The notes under the pieces were generated by a model. The model was not told where the DNA came from. It made no database searches and was given only the letters and a program-made list of their open reading frames with translations. From Peptoniphilaceae bacterium AMB_02 (lineage in GTDB: Bacteria > Bacillota > Clostridia > Tissierellales > Peptoniphilaceae), in the NCBI GenBank assembly GCA_036321625.1, contig CP143259.1:496001-560000 (forward strand): DNA of 64,000 nucleotides. The letters are read 5' to 3'. A program made the translations under genes and the position numbers. This document shows, piece after piece, positions 62,427 through 64,000 of this stretch (the stretch's first letter is position 1; the number at the start of each line of letters is the position of its first letter).

Positions 62427-64000
62427 ATGATAAAAGTTAAATTTCCGGATAATTCGGTAAAAGAATACGATGAAGGCGTACTATTAAGTGAGGTAGCTTC
62501 AGGTATTTCTGAGGGGCTTTTAAGAAACTCACTTGGAGCTGTAGTTAATGGAGAAATCAAAGGACTACAAGAACCTCTGAAGGAGGATTCAGAGGTAAGA
62601 TTCGTGAATTTTGATGATGAAGAGGGTAGAGAGGTATTTAGGCATACTTCAGCGCACCTTATGGCACTGGCTGTAAAAAGACTATATCCTGATACTAAGT
62701 TTGCAATAGGACCTGCTATTAAAGATGGTTTTTACTATGATTTCGATACTGAGCACAGATTTGCACCTGAAGATCTTGAAAAAATAGAAGCGGAAATGAA
62801 AAATATAGTAAAAGAAAATCCTATTATGGAAAGATTTGAAATGTCAAGAGATGAAGCATTAAGATACTTCCAAGAAAAAGGAGAAGAATTCAAAGTAGAT
62901 TTGATTGAAAATCTACCCGATGATGAAGATATATCTTTCTATAAACTTGGAGATTTTACTGACCTATGTAGAGGACCGCATCTATATGATTTGAAAAAAA
63001 TCAAAGCTTTTAAACTTCTAAATATTGCCGGAGCATATTGGAGAGGCGACGAAAACAACAAGATGCTTCAAAGGATCTATGGAACTTCTTTTGAAAAGAA
63101 AAAACAATTGGATGAACATCTTGAAAGACTTGAAGAAGCTAAGAAAAGAGACCATAGGAAAATTGGTAAAGAAATGGATCTTTTCAGTTTCCATGATGAA
63201 GGACCGGGATTCCCGTTTTATCATCCGAATGGAATGGTGCTTAGGAATACACTGATTGATTGGTGGAGAAAAGTCTTAGAGAAAAATGGATATGGAGAAA
63301 TTTTAACTCCATATATACTAAATGAAGCTCTATGGCATAGATCAGGTCACTGGGATCACTATCAGGACAATATGTATTTTACTCAAATAGATGGAGAAGA
63401 CTATGCGGTAAAACCGATGAACTGTCCGGGTTCTATTATAGTATACAGTTCTAAACTCCATTCATATAGAGACCTACCTATTAGATTCTCAGAGTTTGGA
63501 TTAGTTCATCGTCACGAACTCTCAGGAGCTCTTCATGGTTTGTTTAGAGTTAGAGCATTTACTCAAGATGATGCCCATGTATATTGTCTACCTGAACAGG
63601 TAAAAGATGAAGTATTCAAGATGATCGATTTAGCCGATTATCTATATTCTACTTTTGGATTTAAGTACGATGTAGAATTATCAACTAGACCGGATGATTT
63701 CATGGGAGATCCAAAGTCTTGGGATTATGCTGAGGAAAGTCTGGAAGCTGCATTAAAAGAAAGAGGAATTGAATACAGAATAAATGAAGGAGACGGAGCT
63801 TTCTATGGACCGAAGATAGACTTCCATCTTGAGGATGCCATAGGAAGAACCTGGCAATGTGGAACTATACAATTAGATTTCCAAATGCCTGAGAGATTTG
63901 AACTATACTATATCGATGAAAACAATGAGAAACAAAGACCGGTTATGCTTCACAGAGCTCTACTCGGATCACTTGAGAGATTTATCGGTAGTTTGGTAGA
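62427..64000 (+). CDS. thrS: Threonyl-tRNA synthetase (3' end beyond the window)
   Basis: 524 codons are visible. An N-terminal TGS domain (MIKVKFPDNSVKEYDEG) is followed by the editing domain with HTSAHLMALAVKRL, then the class II catalytic core with NPNGM-like YHPNGMVLRNTL, MNCPGS and the FRVRAFTQDDAH motif 2 loop. AAGGAGG precedes the ATG. Controlled by the T-box just upstream. The C-terminal anticodon domain is outside the window. Confidence 0.97.
   Translation, partial: MIKVKFPDNSVKEYDEGVLLSEVASGISEGLLRNSLGAVVNGEIKGLQEPLKEDSEVRFVNFDDEEGREVFRHTSAHLMALAVKRLYPDTKFAIGPAIKDGFYYDFDTEHRFAPEDLEKIEAEMKNIVKENPIMERFEMSRDEALRYFQEKGEEFKVDLIENLPDDEDISFYKLGDFTDLCRGPHLYDLKKIKAFKLLNIAGAYWRGDENNKMLQRIYGTSFEKKKQLDEHLERLEEAKKRDHRKIGKEMDLFSFHDEGPGFPFYHPNGMVLRNTLIDWWRKVLEKNGYGEILTPYILNEALWHRSGHWDHYQDNMYFTQIDGEDYAVKPMNCPGSIIVYSSKLHSYRDLPIRFSEFGLVHRHELSGALHGLFRVRAFTQDDAHVYCLPEQVKDEVFKMIDLADYLYSTFGFKYDVELSTRPDDFMGDPKSWDYAEESLEAALKERGIEYRINEGDGAFYGPKIDFHLEDAIGRTWQCGTIQLDFQMPERFELYYIDENNEKQRPVMLHRALLGSLERFIGSLV

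Overview
The window reads as a chromosomal segment of a low-G+C Gram-positive (Bacillota) anaerobe. Supporting signs are the AT-rich sequence, strong AGGAGG-type ribosome binding sites, an LPXTG surface protein, CWB2 cell-wall repeats, a T-box leader, Veg, RNase M5, a HesB-like protein and a DUF1858 protein. A Tissierellia/Peptoniphilaceae-like host is my best guess, but no marker here fixes the genus. I saw no rRNA, tRNA or CRISPR array.

Layout. 0-4.3 kb: tail of a Pro/Lys/Glu-rich protein, a GNAT acetyltransferase, a frameshifted PIG-L deacetylase, an S41-like lipoprotein, then a gap packed with short structured repeats. 4.3-7.4 kb (minus strand): a large Cna-B/LPXTG surface protein split by a one-base shift at an A6 tract. 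7.6-11.8 kb: metG, a TatD nuclease, rnmV and rsmA, tightly coupled. 11.8-12.6 kb: a tandem MITE-like repeat array. 12.7-17.3 kb: glutaredoxin, DUF1858, an IscA-like protein, mgtE, veg, ispE, murI. 17.4-27.8 kb: murJ and a nucleotide-sugar cluster with two aminotransferases, an initiating phosphosugar transferase, a hexapeptide acetyltransferase, a frameshifted UDP-sugar dehydrogenase, a Gfo/Idh/MocA oxidoreductase, galU and a WbpM/PglF-type dehydratase. 27.8-28.4 and 36.3-37.3 kb: two mosaics of shared structured repeat modules. 28.8-36.3 kb: a VanY-type carboxypeptidase, an XPD/DinG-like helicase with an N-terminal nuclease-like domain, and a heterodimeric ABC exporter behind a leader-peptide attenuator. 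37.3-45.9 kb: an RNA methyltransferase, a PAS-PP2C phosphatase, pgi, maf, trkA, trkH and rlmD. 46-49 kb: two recently duplicated Lys/Ala/Pro-rich lipoproteins and another lipoprotein. 49.5-52.2 kb: gltS and an O-antigen ligase/polymerase-like protein. 52.2-56.8 kb (minus): an ArAE exporter and nrdAB with two upstream NrdR-like boxes. 57-60 kb: an LEA-like small protein, a CWB2-CAP protein, a HAD hydrolase and a membrane protein. 60.1-62.2 kb: an IS1634-family element with 63-bp direct repeats. 62.2-64 kb: a T-box and the start of thrS.

The genes form ordinary housekeeping blocks (translation, cell-wall precursors, K+/Mg2+ transport, dNTP synthesis) interspersed with cell-surface loci. The sugar cluster contains every activity expected for a UDP-2,3-diacetamido-glucuronate pathway, plus a dehydratase/aminotransferase/phosphosugar-transferase trio able to start a glycan on a 4-amino sugar. 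All three broken reading frames (PIG-L deacetylase, UDP-sugar dehydrogenase, Cna-B adhesin) are in surface-related genes. They are either real inactivation/phase switching or consensus errors.

Most unusual signals: the attenuator before the BmrCD-like exporter; the modular intergenic repeats whose hairpin stems differ between copies in a compensatory way; the IS insertion whose long target duplication copied the thrS promoter; and the duplicated lipoproteins, each followed by a conserved hairpin element.
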